Below, piece by piece: positions 13,412-23,816 of a stretch of DNA of 64,000 nt. The notes under the pieces are model-generated. The model was not told the DNA's origin. It made no database searches and saw only the letters and a program-made list of their open reading frames with translations. The position numbers were made by a program, and so were the translations under genes. Position 1 is the stretch's first letter. Each line of letters begins with the position of its first letter. The DNA is from Carnegiea gigantea (lineage: Eukaryota > Streptophyta > Magnoliopsida > Caryophyllales > Cactaceae): assembly GCA_029747015.1 (NCBI GenBank), contig JAKOGI010000355.1:124001-188000 (forward strand), in the 5' to 3' direction.

Positions 13412-14279
13412 GTTTGAGTTAGACGACAAATTACAAATTGAATCTGCGAAAATACCACTATATTTTTCCTACCGTATCTATTGTCGGTGTGAATTGAAGT
13501 GTCTAACCATCAGTCCTCTATCTATCTATCAAGTAGTGGAGATTATGATTTGATTAAGCACTCATTAAAGTACTTAATATAAGCAGTACTACATCCGCAA
13601 GGAGAACCACAAGATCAGTACTCGATCAATTCCACACTCTAAACTAGTCATGTCCCAATTGTCCAGGCTCATCGTCTGATTGGAGAGCATATAGAATCTA
13701 ATTTCATGGATTATCAACGAAGACAGCTCGGTTACGTAGAATCTACCTCAAATTGTCAATGACAACAGATTAGAAATGGCAAAAAAGCGTGGCGGCTCCT
13801 CCACGAACCACAGCTTCTTACTGATAACAAGGACACGGCCCCTGCTTTAATTTCCCGTGTTTTCATCACCAGTTATCTACTTTTTTTCTTCGAGTATTTA
13901 GATGGACATGACCGTTAACAGTAAGAAAAAATACGGTCATTACATAACTTAAGAAGGCAGCTAGTACACCTTATAAATTACGAATCACAAATAAATAAAC
14001 TCATGCAGATCGCTAGTCTAACACAAACATCGATCAACCAGATCTTTTGAGCAGTTCCTAGCAAGGTTGAGGAATATAGTTTAAGCAACAATCTTCATTT
14101 AGAGGCATAGGAAAATGTAACTAATGGATCAAAGTAAATTATAATCAACAATACATAATCCTGTTAGTAAATCCATTATGCATGTAACTAACATCCAGAT
14201 CTATCAATAAACCACAAGATCCAAACCCCCCGCCCCAAGAAAAAAGGGGAAAAAACAAATAAACAGCTAGTTAAGATTA
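13412..14279. other. Spacer and 3' flank of the B-box gene
   Basis: AT-rich with no gene signature. The part next to 14279 would contain the 3' UTR of the B-box gene, which is read on the minus strand. Confidence 0.4.
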
Positions 14280-14945
14280 TTATAGACGAGGAAGAGTATT
14301 ACGATTATGAGAGGAATGTAGAAAGGCAGATTCTCGTTTACGCTTCAACACAGATGAAGAAAACAATGTAGTTTTAGCATTACCATCATCGTCGTTGTCA
14401 TCATCCTCATCCTCATCCTCGTCCTCGTCCTCATCATCAGCAGCAGCTTCGCTACTAGTGCTGGACACGCTGATGTCTGGCTTTTCCGATGCTGTGGTCC
14501 ATGGCACCACTTGATTCTCATCATCATTATCATCGTCATCGTCCTCCTCCTCATCGTCATCATCGCTGTAACTAGCATACCCTCCCTCCTCCTCTTCATC
14601 CTGCTCGACATCCTCATCTGGTGAAGATGACTCCACCTGCTGGAGTCGTTGTTGGGGTGGTTGAGATTGCAGATGCGCGTTAGCACCAGCAAGGGAGAGG
14701 CAAGACAAACACACCGACATACAAGGAGGAATTCTCGAGCCAGAGGAGGTCCACGGCGTAGGAGACTGGCACCGGTGGCAAAGAAGGCTACGGCTGTGCT
14801 TGCCTACTAAGAAGTTGGCTCCATGGACTTTGTGGTCGCACTCCCAACACAGCCTCGCCCGGTCTGACTCGCAGTAGACCCTCGCCGCACCCCCACACAG
14901 CTCGCACCCTCCTCCTCCTCCTCCTCCTCCTCCTCCTTTCTTCAT
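14280..14945 (-). CDS. B-box zinc-finger protein, BBX28/BBX29-like
   Basis: One uninterrupted frame of 221 aa starts at the Met at 14945. A Met 11 codons upstream (14978) is also in frame. I prefer the inner one because relatives start with Met-Lys just before the B-box. After a ten-Gly run comes one complete B-box: CELC, then CESDRARLCWECD and KVHGANFLVGKH supplying the zinc ligands. A conserved post-B-box segment LLCHRCQSPTPW follows, where the second B-box of other families would be. The rest is strongly acidic, with two Asp/Glu runs around the NQVVPW motif seen in BBX28/29 relatives, and ends with a basic KRKRE patch. Family members are nuclear regulators of light signalling and flowering that act mainly by protein-protein contacts; the role here is inferred. 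Confidence 0.9.
   Translation of the reverse strand: MKKGGGGGGGGGGCELCGGAARVYCESDRARLCWECDHKVHGANFLVGKHSRSLLCHRCQSPTPWTSSGSRIPPCMSVCLSCLSLAGANAHLQSQPPQQRLQQVESSSPDEDVEQDEEEEGGYASYSDDDDEEEDDDDDNDDENQVVPWTTASEKPDISVSSTSSEAAADDEDEDEDEDEDDDNDDDGNAKTTLFSSSVLKRKRESAFLHSSHNRNTLPRL
14907..14938 (-). repeat. Coding (CCT)n microsatellite encoding polyglycine
   Basis: A run of about ten CCT triplets on the plus strand encodes the glycines before the B-box. The acidic runs at about 14395-14440 and 14521-14605 are built from similar TCC/TCA/TCG triplets and could also vary in length. Confidence 0.8.
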
Positions 14946-15232
14946 CCTTAACAGGGTTATGTTTGTGTGGTGTATCAATCCGTGAAGGAAGCCCAGAAAT
15001 AAGCAACTCTGCTATTTGCCTACGCAAGCATTAATTAATATTTATTTATTTATTTATTGGGAAGCGGGCCCACTGCCATCAGTTCATCACAACCCTGAGT
15101 CATTCACAGCCACATGATCTCGTGTATTCTCATCAGATGCCTTTTTTTTAAAATTAAAAAAAAAGAGAATTTAAAAGCTGTGGTAATTAAGAAAAAGAAA
15201 AATGTGGGATAGGGAAAGGAATAGAAGGTGGC

Positions 15233-15238
15233 CACGTG
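15233..15238. promoter_or_regulatory. G-box (CACGTG) upstream of the B-box gene
   Basis: CACGTG lies 288 nt upstream of the preferred ATG of the B-box gene, within GGCCACGTGTG. G-boxes bind bZIP and bHLH factors of light signalling. Use here is inferred from the motif and position only. Confidence 0.45.
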
Positions 15239-17383
15239 TGTGATAGTGGTGGTGGGTGGATAATTTTGACTGATGTGGGAACATATGGAGCCGGTGCCAA
15301 GTTGCCTTTTTTAAAAAGAAAACAAAAAAAGAAAAAAGAAAAAGGAGAATATATTAGATTAGATATTATGGTGATATTCATGGAGATGCCAACTCTAGCT
15401 GGGGTGGATGGTGGGAAGATATTTTGATTTAGAAGGACCACCGAGATTTTTGATATGCTGACGTGGGCTCATTCTTGTCCACATATAGTATACGGCCCTC
15501 GTGGCTCCAGTATGGCTTCTTTTAAAGATCCTTGGCGTGCTTCGTGGGCCATTCCCCCAAATTATTCCCCCACTTCCTGCGTCTTCCCCCCTCCTTTGCC
15601 TTGCTTGGTCACGCTATTGCCTCTTGTCCTTTGTTGTTTTTCCTTTGTATTCGTATGTAAATAAATGAGGTGATTTAGGTAGACTTGAGGCATGTTTTTT
15701 TAAACTTATATTATTAAAATATATTAAATTATATTGAAATATGAATAGTGGAAAAATATATAGATACATATTTGCAATACATGCTTAATACTGTTGAAAA
15801 TTGCTGAATTGTACTAAAGTATACTGAATAATATTTAATATTGATGGAAGTTACTGAATTGTTCTGAAAGTTTATAAATGCTATGGATAAGTATTTAGGA
15901 TGAGTTGAAAAGAATATCATACTCTTGGTAAACAAGCCATTTGGTTGGATATAGATTGAATTAGGTTTGGATCGAAGCATATTTCATATGAAAAGATATT
16001 AGGGTTGGTTTAGTTTCGTTCGGGTGATTTTCAATTTGGGTTAACTTAAGATAAATTGACGTTTGATCCAATAAATATATAATGCAAAAAGAAGCAACTG
16101 ATTTATAGAAAACGTCATATCAAATACGTACGGTTTCTATCTACTTTTTAGGTGAGTTTTTTTTAAACATTGAGTTGCATATGAGTTTTCATTACTCATT
16201 TCAAAATTTGACTCTCAGATCAGTTATGCTATATCTACCCTTAATTCCAGGTTCAATTGCTTACATTTTGCATCGTTAACTAAAATAAAAGGAGGTCTTT
16301 CAAACATTCTGTTTTAAATAATAAATTAGTAAATTTTGTGTGATGACAATCTTATCATAAAAATAACTAGTAATTATAAATTCAATATAATGAGGATCTT
16401 ACTGTAAAAATACTATAAAATACAAATGTATTTAAGGTGATTTTTAATAATTTTGAAGGTGATTATTTCCAACCGATTTTTCAATCTTTGGATTAATTTT
16501 AATTTTAATTGTAATTTTAATTTTTACAGTGACCCTAGTCGGAGCTTGGAAGTATTCTCAACAGTACTACTACCAACGGATGGAATCCATTCATTCAACT
16601 AATAAAAGTAAATAGGATAAGCATATTAAAATCCAAGCTATACTTATCCAATTGACCGAGGATAAGGGTGCATTAAGTCACGAGGTGTCGACATGTGGGC
16701 CTGGTATACCACGTTGGAACAAGCCCACGTGATGCACATCCTACATGGCATGTCATAATTGGGTGGACGTTGCCGAACTTTGCTTGATGGAGCAGGGTGA
16801 TTAGGAGGGGAGTGACCGTATACAATCAAAATAATGTGTGGCTGTGGATGAGGGAAGAGAATAAAAGGTTCGCTGTATCTAGACTGCCTACTTTATTTTA
16901 AATAATGAACTGTAGACCCATTCAACCCAACCCCCAAAGAGCCAAAAATTCAAAGAGATTTTTATGTGTAAATGCAATTATAATTATGTAATTTGTGTTA
17001 TTTATAATTATGAGGTAGTTTTTTTTTTAATTACAGTACTCTTATATAACGAAACAAAATAATAAAAATATAATTACAAACTTGTTTATATTATAAGATC
17101 AATTATATCTAATTAAATATTATATAAGGGTGAGTTTTGCTTACGCAGGATATAAGGAAATTTTGATGTAGACAGTCTTACTTTTACGTACATGATTGTA
17201 TAAATGTCTCTTTAATTGAATTAATGAAGGTTTAAAATTCCGTAGATTTACATAAAAACTAAGATTTGAAATGAATCAAACCCAATGTCGCTAATTTTAG
17301 TCAATGCTGATATATCTCATACATAAATGAAGCAAAACTTTGATTTGTAATGAATTAATTTAAAATAAAATCTTTGGCTGCAG
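15239..17383. other. AT-rich spacer without recognised genes
   Basis: Short frames on both strands (15236-15427 +, 15455-15664 +, 16644-16829 -) show no family features. No terminal inverted repeats or coding relics were found up to the terpene synthase exon relic at 17384. Confidence 0.45.
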
Positions 17384-17578
17384 GCAATTCATTCTGAGAG
17401 GGAAAAACAAGTGGAAGAAATAAAAGAGGAAGCGAAAAGGGCACTATTGGCCAACAAAGATGAGCCAATGGAGGAGGTCAACTTGATTGATGTGGCTGAA
17501 CGTTTAGGGGTTGCATATCACATTGAAAGAGAAATTGATGAAGCTCTACAGAGGATTTATGAGGCCTTCATTGAGTGA
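17384..17578 (+). pseudogene. Terpene synthase exon 2 relic
   Basis: Directly after an acceptor-like TTGGCTGCAG, an open stretch of 64 codons matches the N-terminal domain of plant terpene synthases: EKQVEEIKEE, then [20 protein letters not shown] and ALQRIYEAF, ending at TGA. It aligns with exon 2 of the two complete TPS genes (their [20 protein letters not shown]). It is on the opposite strand to them and about 8 kb away. No other TPS exons are found around it, so it is an isolated relic. Confidence 0.85.
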
Positions 17579-17736
17579 AGAATGGTGTCACACAACATAA
17601 TGATTTGCCAGGATTTGGTTCAAGTTCACCGAATAAAACAGGTTTCCCCAATGTGTTTGTTTAAAATACAGCTTAGGAAGTCCATATTGTTAAATTCTGT
17701 CCACCGGGATTTTGTACTGCTGTAATTTTTGTCTAA

Positions 17737-18735
17737 GGTAGTGTTTGATTGGGGAGGGGGGAATGATTTTTTCGAAAAATAGTTTTTCAATTTTTTATTG
17801 TTTGGCAAAGTAAAAGATGGAAAACTATTTTCTAAGGAAAATGATTGTCCCCCGCATGGAGGAAAATGATTTCCTTTTTAAGAACATGGGAAGTTGATTT
17901 TACTTATTCAACTCTTCAATGATATGATCAACTGAAATTTAGGTGTATAATTCGATTTCAACAGTTCGGATCGAAACTTGACCACCGATGGGAAAGATTA
18001 AAATAAACTTAAATCTAAATTTCGACTCAAATTTCTCACATTTAATCAACATTTATCTCCACCAAGACAACTTAGTCGATATTTTTTGCCACTAAAATAA
18101 TTCATTTGACTTGCCACTAAAACAATTTCAATGGTTTGGATCGAAACTTGATTATCAGATAGAAAGTATTAAAATATGCTCAAATTCGGATTTTGAACTT
18201 GATATTTTTTCATTTGGTCAACATTTTTTTCATACCGATAATTAATTGATATTTTTTGCCCCTTAAACAGTGCAATGAATATTTTTCACCACTAGAACAA
18301 TTTTAATAGTTTGGTTTGAAACTTGATCATCGGATAGAAAAGATTAGAATATGCTCAAATTCAAATTTTGAACTCGACATTCCTTCATTTGGTCAACATT
18401 TTTCTCCTCCATGATAATTCGATCAACATTTTTCACCACTTAAACAATTCAGTTGATATTTTTTGTCATTAAAATAATTTTAATGGTTTAGATCGAAACT
18501 TGCTTATCCAATATGAAGCATTGAAAAAAACTCAAAAATGAATTTTAAACTCAAAATTCCTTCGTTTGGTCAACATTTATCTATACCACGATCATTCAGT
18601 CAATATTTTTGCCATTTAAACAATTCAATTAATGTTTTCCTCTTTTTCATTGAAAATGCTTGTACCATAACGAAAAATGTGATATAAAAATTAATTTTTC
18701 TTGGATAACTATTTTCCTTCTGATCAAACATTGCC
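17737..18735. mobile_element. Harbinger-like TIR element with an internal tandem array
   Basis: The 999-bp element has ends GGTAGTGTTTGAT and, inverted, GGCAATGTTTGAT, flanked by TAA on both sides (17734-17736 and 18736-18738). Subterminal sequences ending in GGAAAACTATTTTC-like motifs are also inverted. There is no transposase coding. Most of the interior is the tandem repeat listed separately. Confidence 0.65.
17930..18650. repeat. About 175-bp tandem array, four degenerate units
   Basis: The anchor TCGAAACTTG (third unit TTGAAACTTG) occurs at 17971, 18141, 18316 and 18493, spaced 170, 175 and 177 bp. Each unit also carries TTTGGTCAACATTT-like and CAATTCA-GATATTTTTTGCC-like blocks. Units are diverged from one another. 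Confidence 0.8.
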
Positions 18736-18849
18736 TAAATTGAAGTTCCCTTTTGCATTTCGCTAGTCAGTTGTGACCTAGCTTGTTGACTTCCTACAAC
18801 TACACTTTGGATATTACGGAAACAATCATGATTTCTTTAAAGGGAAGAA

Positions 18850-19166
18850 TGGTTTGAGACTGGGGACCCAATTTCCCACTTTCCATCAGACATCTTATGT
18901 TACCTAAGTCTCTTGTTATTCTCTCCCCAGCCCTTGTCAGTTTAAAGATTTTCTTCTCACCTTCCTTGGTCTTAAGTATCTGGTATTAAGTATCTGATGT
19001 AACATTTCACATGCAATATTCTTGGAAGCAATGACGATTTTCTTTGCTACTTTCTTAGTAGCCTGGTATCTACCTTTATTAACCATTTTCTCTTCTTCGG
19101 TTTTACTATTATTTAGAGCTGCATATGCTTTTTGTTTCTCCTTGACTTTCTTGACTTTATCATTCC
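18850..19166 (-). mobile_element. RTE-type LINE fragment, 3' part
   Basis: Minus-strand translation in broken frames gives RYQATKKVAKKIVIASKN and similar text, resembling the linker after the endonuclease of RTE-type LINEs. It was contiguous with 20306-21062 before the LTR now at 19172-20300 inserted. The reverse transcriptase is absent. Confidence 0.5.
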
Positions 19167-19171
19167 ATCAA

Positions 19172-20300
19172 TGATGGAGGCCCATCTCCTATCATGATCC
19201 AAGGCCATCAAGGAAACCTAAAAGGTCCAAGTCTCATGTCCAAAGTGCAAGAAATCAGCCTAGGAGAGCAACGGAATTTTTTTGTCAAAACTGGAATTTC
19301 AGGTGTGCACAAACCCGGTTTTGTGCACGTTATTTCCTAATCTTCCCAAGACTGAAATGGGGTTGCAGGAAGCCTAAGTTTAAGTTCAAGATGTGCTCTT
19401 TCCATCAAGAGCTCTTGCAAGTCATTTGGAGCTCATTTGATACCTCAAAACCTCAAGCAAAGTCAACTGCTACGTTCTGGAGCTGAACTGGGCGTGGCTG
19501 AAACAAAGGGCTGTTTAGTGGTCCATTTCTCCTCCAATTGGTTTGAAACTTTTATGGCTTGAAAGTACTTTAAAAATATTATCAAGTGGCCATTTAAAAC
19601 CTCAACCAAATTACATAGATGAGGAGCTATTAACCACCAAAACAAAGCACAAAACACCCTAAAAACCGGTCCATAGCCAGCCGGGTACAAGGAGGGAAGA
19701 ATGAGGTGGTTTTTGTTTTAATCCATGCTTAGCCACTTGCAAGAGTCATCATGGGATGTACTAAGCTGCCAAGGAAGCTTCCATTAACCCCTAAGCCGAC
19801 ACATCATCCTCAAGATTAGCATTGAAGAGGTGTCAAGTGGAGGATGCATCTAACCTTTTTTGCTTTGATTTGATCTTTGTATTTTTGCCTAGTTTAGCTT
19901 GTAGTGCAACCTAAGGCCTATGTTTGTACTTGAAGCGTTGTATTAAATCCCCCCCCAAGGCCCTTGGCCGGCCACACTAAGCAAGAACATTGAATGAAGT
20001 TGAGCTTTGCTCCTTTGAACTCTCAAACTCTCTTCTAGCTTATCTCTTCCTTTGGCCAGGTTGAGTGGTGATCTAGCAAGAGTCTTAACTCCTTCTTGGT
20101 GGTGTTTCTGTATCTAAGGGGTGGTTAAGAGCCCTAACATTTATCCTTGGTGGTGTTTCTGTATCCAAGGTGGGTGTTAGTTCCGGTTATCAATCCATAT
20201 CTAAGGTGAGTTTGTGAATTCAAAGTTGCCTTGCATCCTTTCCTTGCATTCTTCTTCCACTCTTTCCCATCCTCTTGGTTTCCCCCTTGAGGATACATCA
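19172..20300 (+). mobile_element. Solo LTR inside the LINE, 1129 bp
   Basis: The repeat starts TGATG and ends CATCA and is flanked by a perfect 5-bp duplication ATCAA (19167-19171 and 20301-20305). No internal element remains, so it is a solo LTR. Near its right end a GGTGGTGTTTCTGTATC motif is repeated. The same layout is seen at 56719-58328. The parent family, probably a gypsy element, is not identified. Confidence 0.8.
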
Positions 20301-20305
20301 ATCAA

Positions 20306-21062
20306 GCCCCTTTTATTTTGCCTCTGCCTCCTCTAGATGTACCTAAGACATCCTTAGTCGAATGCACTCTGTCATTTCTTCCCACATTCAATCTGCATCC
20401 TCTACTTGTCTCCAAATCCCTTATTCTTTAACCTTCGGTGATAATTTTATTGTGTTCATCTTGGTGAGATTCCACCATTTCACTTTAGGATCCCAACACC
20501 TCTTTTCTTCCCCTTCGAACTTTTGGTCTCTACATCCATCGCCAATAGCTTGCGTTGTGTCCCAATTATTCACTTGGTATCACTTTACATTCTTTAAACA
20601 ATCTTCTATTATCCGCTCTAATTAAAAAGTAGTCAATTTGAGTCTCGCATGCATTGCCACTCTTAAAGGTCACTAAGAGGTCATCCTTCTTAAAAAAAGA
20701 GTTTACAATCAATAAATCATATGCAACCACAAAGTCTAGGACTGAGAACCTTCTATTGTTGCTTTCCCATAACCGAAACTTTCGTGGGTCATATTAAACC
20801 CATATGCTCTTGTTGTAATATGCCAATTAGAATAACCACCCAGAAAAAGTTTCTCGCTCCGAGATACACCATGAATAAACATATCCAACTCTCGAAATTA
20901 TTTCTTAATATTATCTGCAAACCTATTTGAGGAGTATAAACACTAACTACATTGAGGATTTCTGTCCCCCGCCACTAACTTAATAGTCATAGTGGGTTCA
21001 CTTTTATGTCGCACCTTGACAACTTGATCTACTCCGAGTACCAAAGCTTATGCCTATCAATT
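20306..21062 (-). mobile_element. RTE-type LINE fragment, endonuclease region
   Basis: Read on the minus strand in shifting frames, it matches the endonuclease domain of RTE LINEs (often annotated as craniofacial development protein 2-like). Matches are GVSRSEKLFLGG, then a HESFGYG segment, then a QIDYFLIR-like segment and an ECKVIP segment. Several stops and frameshifts are present. Confidence 0.6.
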
Positions 21063-21128
21063 TTTCTAGCTTTAACCCCCCACCCTACTCTTCTCTTAGT
21101 CCCTTTCGCCCTTAGAGGACCAAAAAAA

Positions 21129-21213
21129 GGGGGTAGCTCGGTGTACAAGCATCCCTCGTTCACGCATGGTCCGGGGAAGGGCCGCACCCCAACGGGTGAA
21201 TTGTAGGCAGCCT
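21129..21213 (+). mobile_element. SINE-like fragment (Au-type)
   Basis: GGGTAGCTCGGTGTACAAGC, then GGTCCGGGGAAGGGCCGCAC, then GTAGGCAGCCT, is a pattern I associate with plant Au-type SINEs. It is short, and its ends and target duplications could not be resolved. Confidence 0.4.
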
Positions 21214-21234
21214 ATTGCTCGCCACTAATTTAGA

Positions 21235-21362
21235 CTAAAAATTAAAATAATAATAAAAACAATAATGACGATGGCAACAACAACCACAACAGTAGTAGTA
21301 GTAATAATAATAATATTAATAATAAAATAACAATAATAATAATAATAGTAGTAGTAGTGGTA

Positions 21363-21402
<40 letters not shown>

Positions 21403-21432
21403 AATTCTTACTATTATAATAATAATAATGAC
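21235..21432. repeat. AAT/GTA trinucleotide microsatellite
   Basis: Long runs of AAT/TAA and AGT triplets with a few interruptions, directly after the SINE-like piece. Confidence 0.9.
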
Positions 21433-22609
21433 ACTAAACACCACTCCCACCACCGTATCCTCCTCAACCTCAACAACAACCAAGCCTTATCTTACTACCT
21501 TAAAAGGGAATAAGGCAAGTTACTATTGAAGCAACTTTGTAATTTAATGGGTATTTTGATCATTTTAAGTTAATGCTTATTCTCTCAATGTATAGTTAAA
21601 TGAAGGACATTTTGATAATTTTATATATTCAAGATTCATCCTATAACATGAGTTAATATTATAGCAATAGTAAAATGGGGACAATGTAGTCAATTTACTC
21701 AATTGGTCTTACTTTTAAAGGGACAATTTTGACTTTACAATGTAAGCCCTACTTTTTTTAATGACTTTTATAGAAAATAAATAGTATTCAATCAAACATC
21801 ATCAAAATAATATTTACTACAAGCTAAAAAAATATTTTTAAAGTTGTGAATTTTTGAATGAATTGAAAAATAGCACTAGGAGAGTAGTTTTTTTTTTTTG
21901 GGGGGTAAATTGATTATGTTTAACAAGGGGCAATATTAGTTTTTTTAGTTAGAAAATTATTTTGTATCCAATGAGATGGAGCAATTTAGTACTCTCTCCC
22001 CCCCCCCTCTTGTTTAAATGAGTTACTTCTTCTGGATTAAATTATATGAATTTTGTGAGTGTTGATTAACTCTTGTTGTATCGGAATGAGCATTGATTGA
22101 ATTTAAGTTGAATGAATCAAAAGGAAGTGAATAGATTTTTTTATTATATATTATCATTCCCATTTTACTTACTATGGGATTTGCTGTCATTAAGATTGTT
22201 CTGCCCACTTAGTTGCTCCTCCTTTGCAGTTCTAGATTTTTTTAATTAATGTTACTATTACAATTTTCTATTTGAATATTCACCTAAGCTTACCAACTTA
22301 CGTTGTACTAATCTCTCATCTGAATTCATTAGCATGTCTTATCCAAACTTGCACTATTCTAATAATTCTTAATTTAATAATTTAAAGTTACAAGTTGAAT
22401 TTAATTAACAACTTCTCTATTTTTGAAGAATCATAAATTTTAATTGAACAAATTTCACACTGTTAGTAGCAAGTTTCACAATTAACTTATCTATCCAAAC
22501 TTATATGTGCGGAAAGCGCATGCGGTCTCACCCTAGTAATAATCAAATAAGAACATTGAAAAAGTAGGGGGGGAACAAGGCAACTTGATGCAAACCAAGA
22601 AGAAAACTA
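21433..22609. other. AT-rich spacer, nothing recognised
   Basis: No coding, RNA or terminal-repeat signature seen. Homopolymer runs of T, G and C occur near 21890-21906 and 21999-22010. Confidence 0.4.
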
Positions 22610-23687
22610 AACCTGGCAAAAATTAATCCGATCCGAAAACCTGACCCGAAACATCCCGAAAGTCTTGGCTTTTGAACACGATTTTCTCGACCCGAACCCG
22701 AAATACACCGAATCCAAGAAACCCGTAAATTTTTGGGTCAAACCCGACCCGAACCCGAACCCGAACCTGAACCACTCGCTTAATCCGAATATTATATCAT
22801 TATTTTTTATAACTATCGCAACTCTTCGCAAATTAGACAATGGTACGTGCTCTTTTCTAAATTCATTCTCATAAAATAACATCATATATAACTTATAAAT
22901 GGAACAATTTTGGAAATGGTTACGAACTATCTAGTCTTGAGAAAATCAATTCAGAATAGCACAAGTTTTAAAAATGTGTAAGTTATACCATTATATTCAT
23001 AGTGAACTAATACATCTCATTGCATTTTAAATGATTCTATAATAGCCTAAAATTTTGATGTTATAATTAATAAATAATTATAATATCTTGTATGTCTATA
23101 ATATTCTTTCATTTGACTTCCTTCTAATTAGTCTCGAACTTGATGTCAGTCTTGATTAATGGACTAATTTGTGTTCATGTTAGGATTGACATACTAATAA
23201 AGCATACATAATTAGATAATGGTAGGTTAATTAATAAAATATTGACTCATTAAATACAACGGGTCGTTCCAACCCGTTGCCATGCTTTAGATAGGCCGAT
23301 CCATGAATGACCGGACCTATTATTAATATTTAATATACTGACCAACCCACTCAAATGTGACGCAGTGTCCACCGATACATGACATTCATGTATCATATTG
23401 AAAAGTTTAAATATTTTTTATATGCTTTTAAGAAATTACAATTAGAATTTTTGTTCATTAAATACAAACAATTTTAAGTAACAAATATGCCAAGATTTTG
23501 ATTTTGACAAAAAGAGAAATAACTCACTAAAAAGGCACTCCAAATCTATTGGGTTGACCCTTTCCGTAAAATCGAAATATACTCGCCCATATTTTATCCG
23601 AACCCGAAATGTACCTAACCCGTATTTTATCTGAACCCAAATACACGCGATCCGTATTTAACCCGTCTGTCCGAACTGACAGGTCTA
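22610..23687 (-). mobile_element. hAT-type non-autonomous element, older copy
   Basis: The right end GAACTGACAGGTCTA is the inverse of the left end of the intact element at 24096, so this copy lies in the opposite orientation. The left end TAAACCTGGCA is decayed. Both ends carry ACCCGAACCCG-type subterminal repeats and the middle is AT-rich. Flanks AAGAAAAC and GGGGAAAC agree at 5 of 8 positions, a decayed 8-bp duplication. Its right three quarters recur at 49430-50229. Confidence 0.65.
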
Positions 23688-23816
23688 GGGGAAACACTTA
23701 GAGGAAAATAAACAGACCTAGAGGAAGGGGAATAGTAAGGGGGCTGCTCACTATAGTGAACTAGGGTGACGGGTACTAGAGAAGGGCCAAAAAGAGGGAA
23801 GGTTAAGAGCATTCCC

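Noticed and set aside
14345..14692. Long Met/Arg/Thr-rich minus-strand frame inside the B-box gene
   Set aside because: It is a frame shadow of the acidic triplet repeats; its composition (runs of M, R, T) is an artefact of reading GAT/GAG repeats out of frame.
21235..21432. Regular short repeats that might suggest an array
   Set aside because: They are AAT/GTA microsatellite runs without spacers of constant length, so no CRISPR-like structure. The DNA is eukaryotic.
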